Below, one piece after another: positions 43,654 through 50,806 of a stretch of DNA of 64,000 nt (positions are counted from its first letter, which is position 1; each line of letters begins with the position of its first letter). The notes under the pieces were generated by a model. The model was not told where the DNA came from and did no database searches. It was given only the letters and a program-made list of their open reading frames with translations. The DNA comes from Kluyvera sp036759925 (GTDB lineage: Bacteria; Pseudomonadota; Gammaproteobacteria; Enterobacterales; Enterobacteriaceae), in NCBI RefSeq assembly GCF_036759925.1, contig NZ_JAPKIB010000010.1, positions 1-64,000 of the forward strand, in the 5' to 3' direction. Made by a program: the position numbers and the translations under genes.

Positions 43654-43728
43654 TTCCCGGCGTCGCTACGCTCGGCCGGGCTACATTTGACTCGTAGCCC
43701 GGGCGAGGCGTTGACGCCGACCCCGGGA
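43654..43728. repeat. BIME of two opposed REP units between hycI and ascB
   Basis: TTCCCGGCGTCGC at the left and an imperfect inverted copy ending CCCCGGGA at the right enclose GCCGGGCTAC/GTAGCCCGG. It lies between two convergent transcript ends, where such elements normally sit. Confidence 0.8.
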
Positions 43729-43734
43729 TGGCAC

Positions 43735-45159
43735 CTACGCCAAATCTTCCCCGTTACTGGCAATCACCTTCTTATACCACCAGAACGACTTCTTACGCGT
43801 CCGCGCCAGCGTCCCATTCCCCGCGTCATCACGGTCAACGTAGACAAACCCGTAGCGCTTGCTCATCTCACCGGTTGAGGCCGCCACCAGATCGATACAG
43901 CCCCAGGTGGTGTAACCCATCACCGGAATCCCATCCTCAATGGCTTCCCCCATCGCCCGAATATGCTCGCGCAGATAGCTGATGCGGTAATCGTCATCAA
44001 TCTGCCCGTCAGCGTTAACCACGTCTTTCGCGCCAAGGCCGTTTTCCACCAGGAATAGCGGCTTCTGGTAACGGTCGTACATCATGTTCATGGTGATGCG
44101 CAGGCCGAGCGGGTCGATACCCCAGCCCCATTCGCTGGCTTCGATATACGGGTTTTTCAGCGACTTCACGATATTCGCCGCGTTGGTATTGTTGGCATTC
44201 ATCTCCGCCGACGCGCAGCGCGAGGCGTAATAGCTGAACGAAACAAAATCGACGGTGTGCTTGAGGATCTCGTCATCGCCCGCTTCTTTAACAATCGTCA
44301 CGCCTTTCTCACGGAACACCCGCGCCGAGTAGGCCGGGTAGCGACCGCGCGCCTGCACGTCGATAAAGAACAGGTTCTCGCGGTCTTTCTCCAGCGCTGC
44401 CCACACGTCTTCTGGCTTGCAGGAGTAAGGGTAGAAATTACCGCCCGCCAGCATGCAGCCGACCTGGTTTTGCGGGTTGACCTCATGGGCGATTTTGGTC
44501 GCCAGCGCGCTAGCCACCAGCTCGTGGTGCGCGGCCTGGTATTTCACCTGATCCTGATTTTCACCCTCTTCAAACACCAGCCCCGCGCCGGAGAACGGGC
44601 TGTGCAGCATGATGTTGATTTCGTTGAAGGTCAGCCAGTACTTCACCAGCCCGTCGAACGCCTCAAAGCAGGTGCGGGCGTAACGGGCGAAAAAATCGAC
44701 CATTTTACGGTTGCGCCATGAACCGTACTCGGTGACCAGATGCATCGGCACGTCGAAGTGGCACAGGGTGACCAGCGGCTCAATGCCGTACTTCCGGCAC
44801 TCGAGGAACAGGTCGCGATAGAAAGCGATGCCCGCTTCGTTTGGCGTCAGTTCGTCGCCGTTCGGGTAGAGTCGGCTCCAGGCAATCGAGGTGCGGAATA
44901 CGGTAAAGCCCATCTCCGCCATCAGCGCGATATCTTCTTTGTAGCGATGATAAAAATCGATCGCCTGATGGCTCGGGTAGAACTCATCGTCGCGCAGGGT
45001 AAAGCGCTTCTCTTGCCCCAGCTTCACCGGCAGGCGGTTTACGCCGTGCGGGATCATATCCACGGTGGTCAGCCCTTTGCCGCCCTCAAGATAAGCCCCT
45101 TCGGCCTGGTTGGCGGCAATGGCGCCGCCCCAGAGAAACCCTTGCGGAAATGTCGACAT
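43735..45159 (-). CDS. ascB: 6-phospho-beta-glucosidase AscB
   Basis: The protein has 474 residues in glycoside hydrolase family 1. The acid/base glutamate lies in WLTFNEINIM and the nucleophile in LFLVENGLGAKD. The N-terminus FPQGFLWGGAIAANQAEGAY and the C-terminal KRYGFVYVDRDD are typical of phospho-beta-glucosidases. It cleaves the 6-phosphorylated arbutin, salicin or cellobiose delivered by AscF. It lies 19 bases downstream of ascF. No disruption is visible, so the locus is potentially active, although asc is cryptic in E. coli K-12. Confidence 0.96.
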   Translation of the reverse strand: MSTFPQGFLWGGAIAANQAEGAYLEGGKGLTTVDMIPHGVNRLPVKLGQEKRFTLRDDEFYPSHQAIDFYHRYKEDIALMAEMGFTVFRTSIAWSRLYPNGDELTPNEAGIAFYRDLFLECRKYGIEPLVTLCHFDVPMHLVTEYGSWRNRKMVDFFARYARTCFEAFDGLVKYWLTFNEINIMLHSPFSGAGLVFEEGENQDQVKYQAAHHELVASALATKIAHEVNPQNQVGCMLAGGNFYPYSCKPEDVWAALEKDRENLFFIDVQARGRYPAYSARVFREKGVTIVKEAGDDEILKHTVDFVSFSYYASRCASAEMNANNTNAANIVKSLKNPYIEASEWGWGIDPLGLRITMNMMYDRYQKPLFLVENGLGAKDVVNADGQIDDDYRISYLREHIRAMGEAIEDGIPVMGYTTWGCIDLVAASTGEMSKRYGFVYVDRDDAGNGTLARTRKKSFWWYKKVIASNGEDLA

Positions 45160-45178
45160 GCGTTACCTCGCTAAAAAA

Positions 45179-46636
45179 TTATGAAATTCGTGCCGCTGCC
45201 GCACCGGCAGGCGCGGTGGCCTGACGCTTACGCGCCTCAGCGGCGGCCTCTTCGACGGGAATATCTTCAAAACCAAGAATCAACGTCAGCACAAAGGAGA
45301 GCACCACCGCCAGCGCCATCACCCCAAATACCCAGACGATGGTCATCGGGTTGGCCGGGTCGAAGAACTGCACGCTGGTGAACAGGCCCGGTGCCGCCAT
45401 GGAGTGGCTGGCAAGACCTGCGGCACCGGCAATCCCGCCGCAGATAAAGCCGCTTATCAGGCTGGCAATCAGCGGGCGCTTCAGGCGAACAGCCACCCCG
45501 TACAGCGCTGGTTCAGAAATCCCGGCCAGAATGGCGGACGCGGCGGCCGCCAGCGCGGTCTGGCGCAGCTCCGGGTTTTTGGTTTTCCATGCCACCGCCA
45601 GCGACGAACCGCCGAGCGACAGATTGGCGCCGATTTCCGATGGCATCACCATGCCCTCTTTGCCGGTCTCGGCGATGGTCTGAATGATGGTGGGCGTAAA
45701 GACGCGGTGCATCCCGGTCATCACCAGCAGCGGCCACAGCGCGCCCATAATGGCAACCGACAGCCATCCGAGGTAGCCGTGAATGGTGTACACCAGTGCA
45801 GAGATGGCGCTACCGATCCAGATGCCAATCGGGCCAATCAGCAGGATCGCCAGCGGCGCGGCGATCAACACGATCAGCATCGGTTTGAGGAAGTTTTTGG
45901 TGACCGCCGGGGTAATTTTATCGACCCAGCGTTCAATGTAGGAGAGGCACCAGGTCATCACCAGCGCCGGGATTACGGTATAGGTGTACTTTACCGCCGT
46001 CACCGGGATAAAGGCGAATTCGACGTGCTCGCCCTGGGCCGCTTTCGCCATCAGCTCAATAAAGCTCGGATGCACCAGCACCCCGGCAATAGCAATCGCC
46101 AGCGACATATTGGTTTTGAACTTCACCGCCGCGGAGGCAGCGACCATCAGCGGCAGGAAGAAGAACGCGCCGTCGCCGATCACCGTCAGAATAGTGAGCG
46201 TCGGTGCGCCTTTTGGCAGCACGCCGGTCATCTCGAGGATCATCGCCAGCAGCTTAACCATCGATCCGCCGATAATCGCCGGGATCAGCGGCGACATGGT
46301 GCCGATCAGCGCGTCGAGGATCCCGGCGCCGATGCGGCGTAAGGTGAGCTTCGGTTTTCCGACCGGGGCGGCAGGCTGTAGGTTGCTCGGCAGCAGGTTC
46401 ACCACCTCACGGTAGGCCTGGGAGACGGTGTTGCCGATAATCACCTGGCACTGGTTGTCATTACGCACCACGCCCAGCACGCCGCTGATGCCCTTGAGGC
46501 TGGCGCTGTCGACCTGCGTTTCATCTTTCAGTACAAAGCGCAGGCGGGTCATGCAGTGCGTGACGGCGGAGATGTTCTCCACGCCGCCAAGCGCGCCCAC
46601 CACGGATTGCGCCAGAGCCGCATAGTTTTTAGACAT
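45179..46636 (-). CDS. ascF: PTS beta-glucoside-specific EIIBC component AscF
   Basis: The protein has 485 residues. The N-terminal EIIB domain holds the phosphorylated cysteine near residue 27 in VTHCMTRLRFVL. The EIIC domain (~105-460) has about ten helices and the GISEPALYGVAVR motif characteristic of the glucose/beta-glucoside superfamily. It has no EIIA domain, so it must borrow the glucose EIIA, as in E. coli. It imports and phosphorylates aryl-beta-glucosides and cellobiose. It is read from a divergent promoter facing ascG. Confidence 0.96.
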   Translation of the reverse strand: MSKNYAALAQSVVGALGGVENISAVTHCMTRLRFVLKDETQVDSASLKGISGVLGVVRNDNQCQVIIGNTVSQAYREVVNLLPSNLQPAAPVGKPKLTLRRIGAGILDALIGTMSPLIPAIIGGSMVKLLAMILEMTGVLPKGAPTLTILTVIGDGAFFFLPLMVAASAAVKFKTNMSLAIAIAGVLVHPSFIELMAKAAQGEHVEFAFIPVTAVKYTYTVIPALVMTWCLSYIERWVDKITPAVTKNFLKPMLIVLIAAPLAILLIGPIGIWIGSAISALVYTIHGYLGWLSVAIMGALWPLLVMTGMHRVFTPTIIQTIAETGKEGMVMPSEIGANLSLGGSSLAVAWKTKNPELRQTALAAAASAILAGISEPALYGVAVRLKRPLIASLISGFICGGIAGAAGLASHSMAAPGLFTSVQFFDPANPMTIVWVFGVMALAVVLSFVLTLILGFEDIPVEEAAAEARKRQATAPAGAAAARIS

Positions 46637-46710
46637 CGGAAAATCCTGTTTTATCAGTAGGGTACTTATCGCTCATCGCCCGGTGTGGCGGGGTGATGAA
46701 ACGCTGCATA

Positions 46711-46723
46711 GGAAACCGGTTCC
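46711..46723. promoter_or_regulatory. AscG operator 1
   Basis: GGAAACCGGTTCC is a LacI-type palindrome centred on CG, close to the AscG consensus TGAAACCGGTTTCA, about 75 bp upstream of ascF. Confidence 0.7.
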
Positions 46724-46785
46724 ACATAATATTCATGTGTTATTTTTGTTACATCAAGATCTAATTTTTGTTTTTGGTTAATTCG

Positions 46786-46799
46786 TGAAACCGATCACA
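46786..46799. promoter_or_regulatory. AscG operator 2
   Basis: TGAAACCGATCACA matches the left half of the AscG site exactly and the right half partly. It lies between the divergent ascF and ascG genes, 75 bp from operator 1, so looping or joint control is possible. Confidence 0.6.
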
Positions 46800-46898
46800 T
46801 GAACCAACATTGGGCAAAAAGCGCGCAGATCGGTGGATGCTGAAAATAGCGAAACGGTGAAGTACACTGCTGGCAAATGATTTCTCAAAGGTATGACT

Positions 46899-47912
46899 AT
46901 GACGACAATGCTGGAGGTGGCGCGACGGGCGGGCGTGTCGAAAGCCACCGTATCCCGGGTGCTATCGGGCAACGGTTATGTCAGTCAGGAGACGAAAGAC
47001 CGGGTGTTTCTGGCCATTGAAGAGAGTGGCTATCGGCCTAATCTTCTGGCGCGTAATCTGGCGACCAAAAAGACGCAGACGCTGGGGCTGGTGGTCACCA
47101 ACACGCTCTATCACGGGGTCTATTTCAGCGAACTGCTGTTCCACGCGGCGAGCATGACCGAAGATCAGGGGCGGCGGTTGATTCTGGCGGACGGTAAGCA
47201 CAGCGCGCAAGAAGAGCGGGACGCGATTCAGTATCTGCTCGACCTGCGCTGCGACGGCATTATTATTTATCCCCGTTTTCTGAGCGTCGACGATATTGAC
47301 GACATTATTCAGCAGCAACAGCAGCCGATATTAGTGATTAACCGTCGGCTGCGGCGAAATAGCAGCCACTGCGTGTATTGCGATCAAAAATCCGCCAGCC
47401 AGAATGCGGTGGAGCGGTTAATTCTCCTTGGCCATCGCGATATTGCGTTTATTACCGGCTCGCTGGATTCTCCTACCGGTATTGAACGCCTGTCCGGCTA
47501 TAAAGACGCGCTGACGAAGCACGGCATTACCGTGCGTAATGAGCTGATTGTGCAAGGAAAGTGGACGCCCGCGACCGGCGCCGCCGGAGTGGATGCGCTG
47601 CTGGACAGCAAGGTGAACTTTAGCGCGCTGGTTGCCAGTAATGACGATATGGCGGTCGGGGCGATTAAACGTCTGCATGCGCGCGGAATAAACGTACCGC
47701 AGCAGGTTTCGGTGCTGGGTTTTGATGATATTACTCTCGCACCGTATATGGTGCCGTCGCTCTCCAGCGTGCGAATTCCGGTCACGGAAATGATCAAAGA
47801 GACCATCCACCGCCTTATTTTTATGCTCGACGGCGGGGATTTTAAATATCAGCAAACCTTCCCTGGTGAACTGATTGAGCGTGAGTCCATCGTCCCCGGT
47901 CCGCACGCTTAG
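46899..47912 (+). CDS. ascG: LacI-family repressor AscG
   Basis: The protein has 337 residues from the second of two close ATGs; the second has AAAGG at proper distance. The helix-turn-helix is MLEVARRAGVSKATVSRVLS with hinge region LARNLATKKTQTLG. The effector-binding domain is of the periplasmic-binding-protein type (ALVASNDDMAVGAIK and VSVLGFDDI). It represses the divergent ascFB operon until a beta-glucoside signal is present, and probably its own gene. It is intact; in E. coli K-12 AscG function has been linked to asc crypticity. Confidence 0.95.
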   Translation: MTTMLEVARRAGVSKATVSRVLSGNGYVSQETKDRVFLAIEESGYRPNLLARNLATKKTQTLGLVVTNTLYHGVYFSELLFHAASMTEDQGRRLILADGKHSAQEERDAIQYLLDLRCDGIIIYPRFLSVDDIDDIIQQQQQPILVINRRLRRNSSHCVYCDQKSASQNAVERLILLGHRDIAFITGSLDSPTGIERLSGYKDALTKHGITVRNELIVQGKWTPATGAAGVDALLDSKVNFSALVASNDDMAVGAIKRLHARGINVPQQVSVLGFDDITLAPYMVPSLSSVRIPVTEMIKETIHRLIFMLDGGDFKYQQTFPGELIERESIVPGPHA

Positions 47913-47917
47913 CGTCG

Positions 47918-47945
47918 TCATCTGTCATCTGTCATCTGTCATCGT
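47918..47945. repeat. Heptanucleotide tandem repeat
   Basis: TCATCTG occurs three times in a row (47918-47938), followed by a fourth, diverged copy TCATCGT that merges with the palindrome at 47936. It lies between the ascG stop and the hydN promoter. Confidence 0.8.
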
Positions 47946-47963
47946 CATAAGTGACGATGACAG
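47936..47963. promoter_or_regulatory. Perfect 12-bp palindrome upstream of hydN (probable FhlA site or hairpin)
   Basis: CTGTCATCGTCA and TGACGATGACAG are exact inverted arms around TAAG. The TGTC...GACA form resembles FhlA activating sites, and the centre is about 70 bp upstream of the sigma-54 promoter, a normal enhancer distance. It could also fold as a hairpin after ascG, but it has no T-tract. Confidence 0.6.
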
Positions 47964-48016
47964 CTTATCTCTCATCATCATCAATAAAATCTCCTTAAAA
48001 AACAGCTAACTAAAAG

Positions 48017-48034
48017 TTGGCTCGAATAATGCAT
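48017..48034 (+). promoter_or_regulatory. Sigma-54 promoter of hydN-fdhF-hypF
   Basis: TTGGCTCGAATAATGCAT has GG at 48019 and GC at 48031 with the N10 spacing of -24/-12 elements, 37 bases before the hydN start. Confidence 0.85.
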
Positions 48035-48070
48035 TCTCCCGCGAATTCACTGTCATTGCTGGAGAAGTTG

Positions 48071-48616
48071 ATGAACCGTTTCATCATTGCTGATGCGAGT
48101 AAATGTATTGGCTGCCGGACATGCGAAGTCGCATGCGTGGTTTCCCACCAGGAAGATCAGGACTGCGCCGCGCTGACGCCGCAATCTTTCCTGCCCCGTA
48201 TTCACGTTATTAAAGGCGTAGATGTCTCTACCGCCACCGCCTGCCGCCAGTGCGAAGACGCGCCGTGCGCTAACGTCTGCCCGAACGGCGCAATCAGCCG
48301 CGACAAAGGCTTTATCCACGTGATGCAGGAACGCTGCATCGGCTGCAAAACCTGCGTGGTGGCGTGCCCTTATGGTGCGATGGAAGTGGTGGTGCGTCCG
48401 GTGGTTCGTAACAGCGGCGCGGGCCTGAAGGTGCGTGCGGAGAAAGCGGAAGCCAACAAATGTGACCTCTGCTACCACCGTGAAGCCGGTCCGGCCTGTA
48501 TGGAAGCCTGCCCGACTCACGCGCTGTTTTGCGTCGACCGCAGCAAGCTTGAGCAGTTGAGCGCGGAAAAACGCCGTCGCGCCGCGCTTGATAGCGCCGC
48601 GTCTATCTCTCTTTAA
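48071..48616 (+). CDS. hydN: Electron-transport iron-sulfur protein HydN
   Basis: The protein has 181 residues from the ATG at 48071 (GGAG 8 bases upstream); a longer frame starting inside the promoter is rejected. It is HycB-like, with cysteine groups CIGCRTCEVAC, CRQCEDAPCANVCP, CIGCKTCVVACP and CDLCYHREAGPACMEACP for four 4Fe-4S clusters. It is thought to link formate dehydrogenase H to electron acceptors. Here fdhF follows after 35 bases, which strengthens that link compared with E. coli, where fdhF is elsewhere on the chromosome. Confidence 0.95.
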   Translation: MNRFIIADASKCIGCRTCEVACVVSHQEDQDCAALTPQSFLPRIHVIKGVDVSTATACRQCEDAPCANVCPNGAISRDKGFIHVMQERCIGCKTCVVACPYGAMEVVVRPVVRNSGAGLKVRAEKAEANKCDLCYHREAGPACMEACPTHALFCVDRSKLEQLSAEKRRRAALDSAASISL

Positions 48617-48651
48617 TCATCCTTATTTCTCTTTTAACAGGTCTGTTACTG

Positions 48652-50802
48652 ATGAAAAAAATCACGAGTGTGTGCCCTTACTGTGGGGCTGGTTGCAAAC
48701 TGAAGCTGGTTGTCGACAACGGTAAAATTATCCGCGCCGAGGCCGCCGACGGTAAAACCAACCAGAATGAGCTGTGCCTGAAGGGCTATTACGGCTGGGA
48801 CTTTCTGAACGACACCAAGCTGCTGACCCCCCGATTAACGCAGCCGATGATCCGCTATGAAAAAGGCGGCAAGTTCACTCCCGTGAGCTGGGATGAGGCG
48901 ATTCGCTACACCGCGAAGCGTCTTGGCGATATCAAAGCCAAATTCGGGCCGCGCGCCATTATGACCACTGGGTCATCGCGCGGCACCGGCAATGAAACCA
49001 ACTACGTGATGCAGAAATTCGCCCGCGGCGTGCTGCACACCAATAACGTCGACTGCTGCGCGCGCGTCTGTCACGGCCCTTCAGTGGCCGGGCTTCAGGA
49101 CGTGCTGGGCAACGGCGCGATGAGCAACAGCATCGGCGATATTGAAAACTCTCGCTGCCTGCTGGTCTTTGGCTACAACTGCGCGGACTCGCACCCGATT
49201 GTGGCGCGTCGCGTGATTAAGGCGAAAGACAAAGGGGCCAAAATTATCGTCTGCGATCCGCGTCGTATTGAAACCGCGCGCATCGCCGACCAGCATCTGC
49301 AGATGCGTAACGGCAGCAATATGGCGCTGGTGAATGCTTTCGCCCACGTGCTGCTGGAAGAAGACCTGTACGACCACGAGTACGTTTCTCGCTACACCAC
49401 CGGGCTTGATGATTTGCGTGAAGTGGTTAAAGACTACGCACCGGAAGCGGTGGAATCGTTGACCGGTATTCCGGCCATGCAGGTTCGCCAGGCGATGCGT
49501 ACCTACGCGGCCGCGCCGTCGGCGACCATTATGTGGGGCATGGGCGTCACCCAGTTTGGCCAAGCGGTTGACGTGGTGAAAGGGCTGGCAAGCCTGGCGC
49601 TGCTGACCGGTAACCTCGGGCGCGAAGCGGTCGGTGTTGGCCCGGTGCGTGGGCAGAACAACGTGCAGGGCGCGTGTGATATGGGCGTGCTGCCAAACCA
49701 GTTCCCTGGCTATCAGGATGTGGTGGATGCCGCCGTGCGCGAGAAGTTCGCCAAAGCCTGGGGCATCGATGCCAGCCTGATGGACGACAAAGTGGGCGTG
49801 CGTATTACCGAAGTGCCGCATCTGGCCATCGAAGGGAAGGTGAAAGCCTACTACATCATGGGCGAAGACCCGCTGCAAACCGAGGCGGATTTAGGTCTCG
49901 TGCGCAAAGGGTTTGAAGCGCTCGACTTTGTGGTGGTGCAGGACATCTTTATGACCAAGACCGCCGAGCAGGCGGACGTGCTGCTGCCCGCCACCTCATG
50001 GGGTGAACACGGCGGCGTCTTCACCTGCGCCGACCGCGGCTTCCAGCGCTTCGAGAAAGCCATCGAACCGACCTACAACGTCAAGCGCGACTGGGAAATT
50101 ATCAGCCTGCTGGCAAGCGAAATGGGCTACCCGATGCATTACGACGATAACCAGCAAATCTGGGACGAAATGCGCGAGCTGTGCCCGCTGTTCTACGGCG
50201 TCACCTACGAGAAAATGGGCGAGATAGGGCATGTACAGTGGCCGTGCCCGACCCTTGACCATCCGGGGACACCGTATTTGTACGAAGGCAATCAGTTCGC
50301 CACGCCTGACGGTAAAGGCCACCTGTTCGCGGCACCGTGGCGTGCGCCAGCCGAAACGCCGGACGCCGACTTCCCGCTGGTGCTCTGCACCGTACGCGAG
50401 GTCGGGCACTACTCCTGTCGCTCGATGACCGGCAACTGCGCGGCGCTGCAATCGCTCGCCGATGAGCCAGGCTTTGTGCAGATGAATCCGCAGGATGCCA
50501 ACCTGCTTGGCGTGCATGATAAGCAGCTGGTGTGGGTCTCCTCACGTCGCGGCAAAGTGATTAGCCGCGCCTGCGTGAGCGAACGCATCAACCACGGCAG
50601 CGTTTATATGACCTACCAATGGTGGATTGGCGCCTGCAACGAACTGACCCAGGATAACCTCGACCCTATCTCAAAAACGCCGGAAACCAAGTATTGCGCG
50701 GTGAAAATCGAGGCGATTGAGGATCAGAACTGGGCCGAAATCTACGCGCAGGATAGCTATCAGTCGATGAAAACGCGCCTGAACGCGGCGCTCAACGGGT
50801 AA
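48652..50802 (+). CDS. fdhF: Formate dehydrogenase H, cysteine form
   Basis: The protein has 716 residues, a molybdopterin enzyme that oxidises formate to CO2 and feeds electrons to hydrogenase 3. The N-terminal 4Fe-4S site is VCPYCGAGCKLKLVV plus CLKGYYGW. The molybdenum-ligand residue is codon 140 (49069-49071), which reads TGT, cysteine, in CCARVCHGPS. E. coli has UGA-encoded selenocysteine there. The histidine next to it (HGP) is kept. Molybdopterin-binding segments include VFGYNCADSHP, QTEADLGLV and TYQWWIGACNELT. It lies in an operon with hydN upstream and hypF downstream (4 bases). Cysteine forms of this enzyme usually turn over more slowly but need no selenium; that holds for engineered E. 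coli variants and is an inference here. Confidence 0.97.
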   Translation: MKKITSVCPYCGAGCKLKLVVDNGKIIRAEAADGKTNQNELCLKGYYGWDFLNDTKLLTPRLTQPMIRYEKGGKFTPVSWDEAIRYTAKRLGDIKAKFGPRAIMTTGSSRGTGNETNYVMQKFARGVLHTNNVDCCARVCHGPSVAGLQDVLGNGAMSNSIGDIENSRCLLVFGYNCADSHPIVARRVIKAKDKGAKIIVCDPRRIETARIADQHLQMRNGSNMALVNAFAHVLLEEDLYDHEYVSRYTTGLDDLREVVKDYAPEAVESLTGIPAMQVRQAMRTYAAAPSATIMWGMGVTQFGQAVDVVKGLASLALLTGNLGREAVGVGPVRGQNNVQGACDMGVLPNQFPGYQDVVDAAVREKFAKAWGIDASLMDDKVGVRITEVPHLAIEGKVKAYYIMGEDPLQTEADLGLVRKGFEALDFVVVQDIFMTKTAEQADVLLPATSWGEHGGVFTCADRGFQRFEKAIEPTYNVKRDWEIISLLASEMGYPMHYDDNQQIWDEMRELCPLFYGVTYEKMGEIGHVQWPCPTLDHPGTPYLYEGNQFATPDGKGHLFAAPWRAPAETPDADFPLVLCTVREVGHYSCRSMTGNCAALQSLADEPGFVQMNPQDANLLGVHDKQLVWVSSRRGKVISRACVSERINHGSVYMTYQWWIGACNELTQDNLDPISKTPETKYCAVKIEAIEDQNWAEIYAQDSYQSMKTRLNAALNG

Positions 50803-50806
50803 TCAG

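Noticed and set aside
49069..49071. Selenocysteine recoding in fdhF
   Set aside because: The codon is TGT with no in-frame TGA anywhere in the gene, so no recoding is required.
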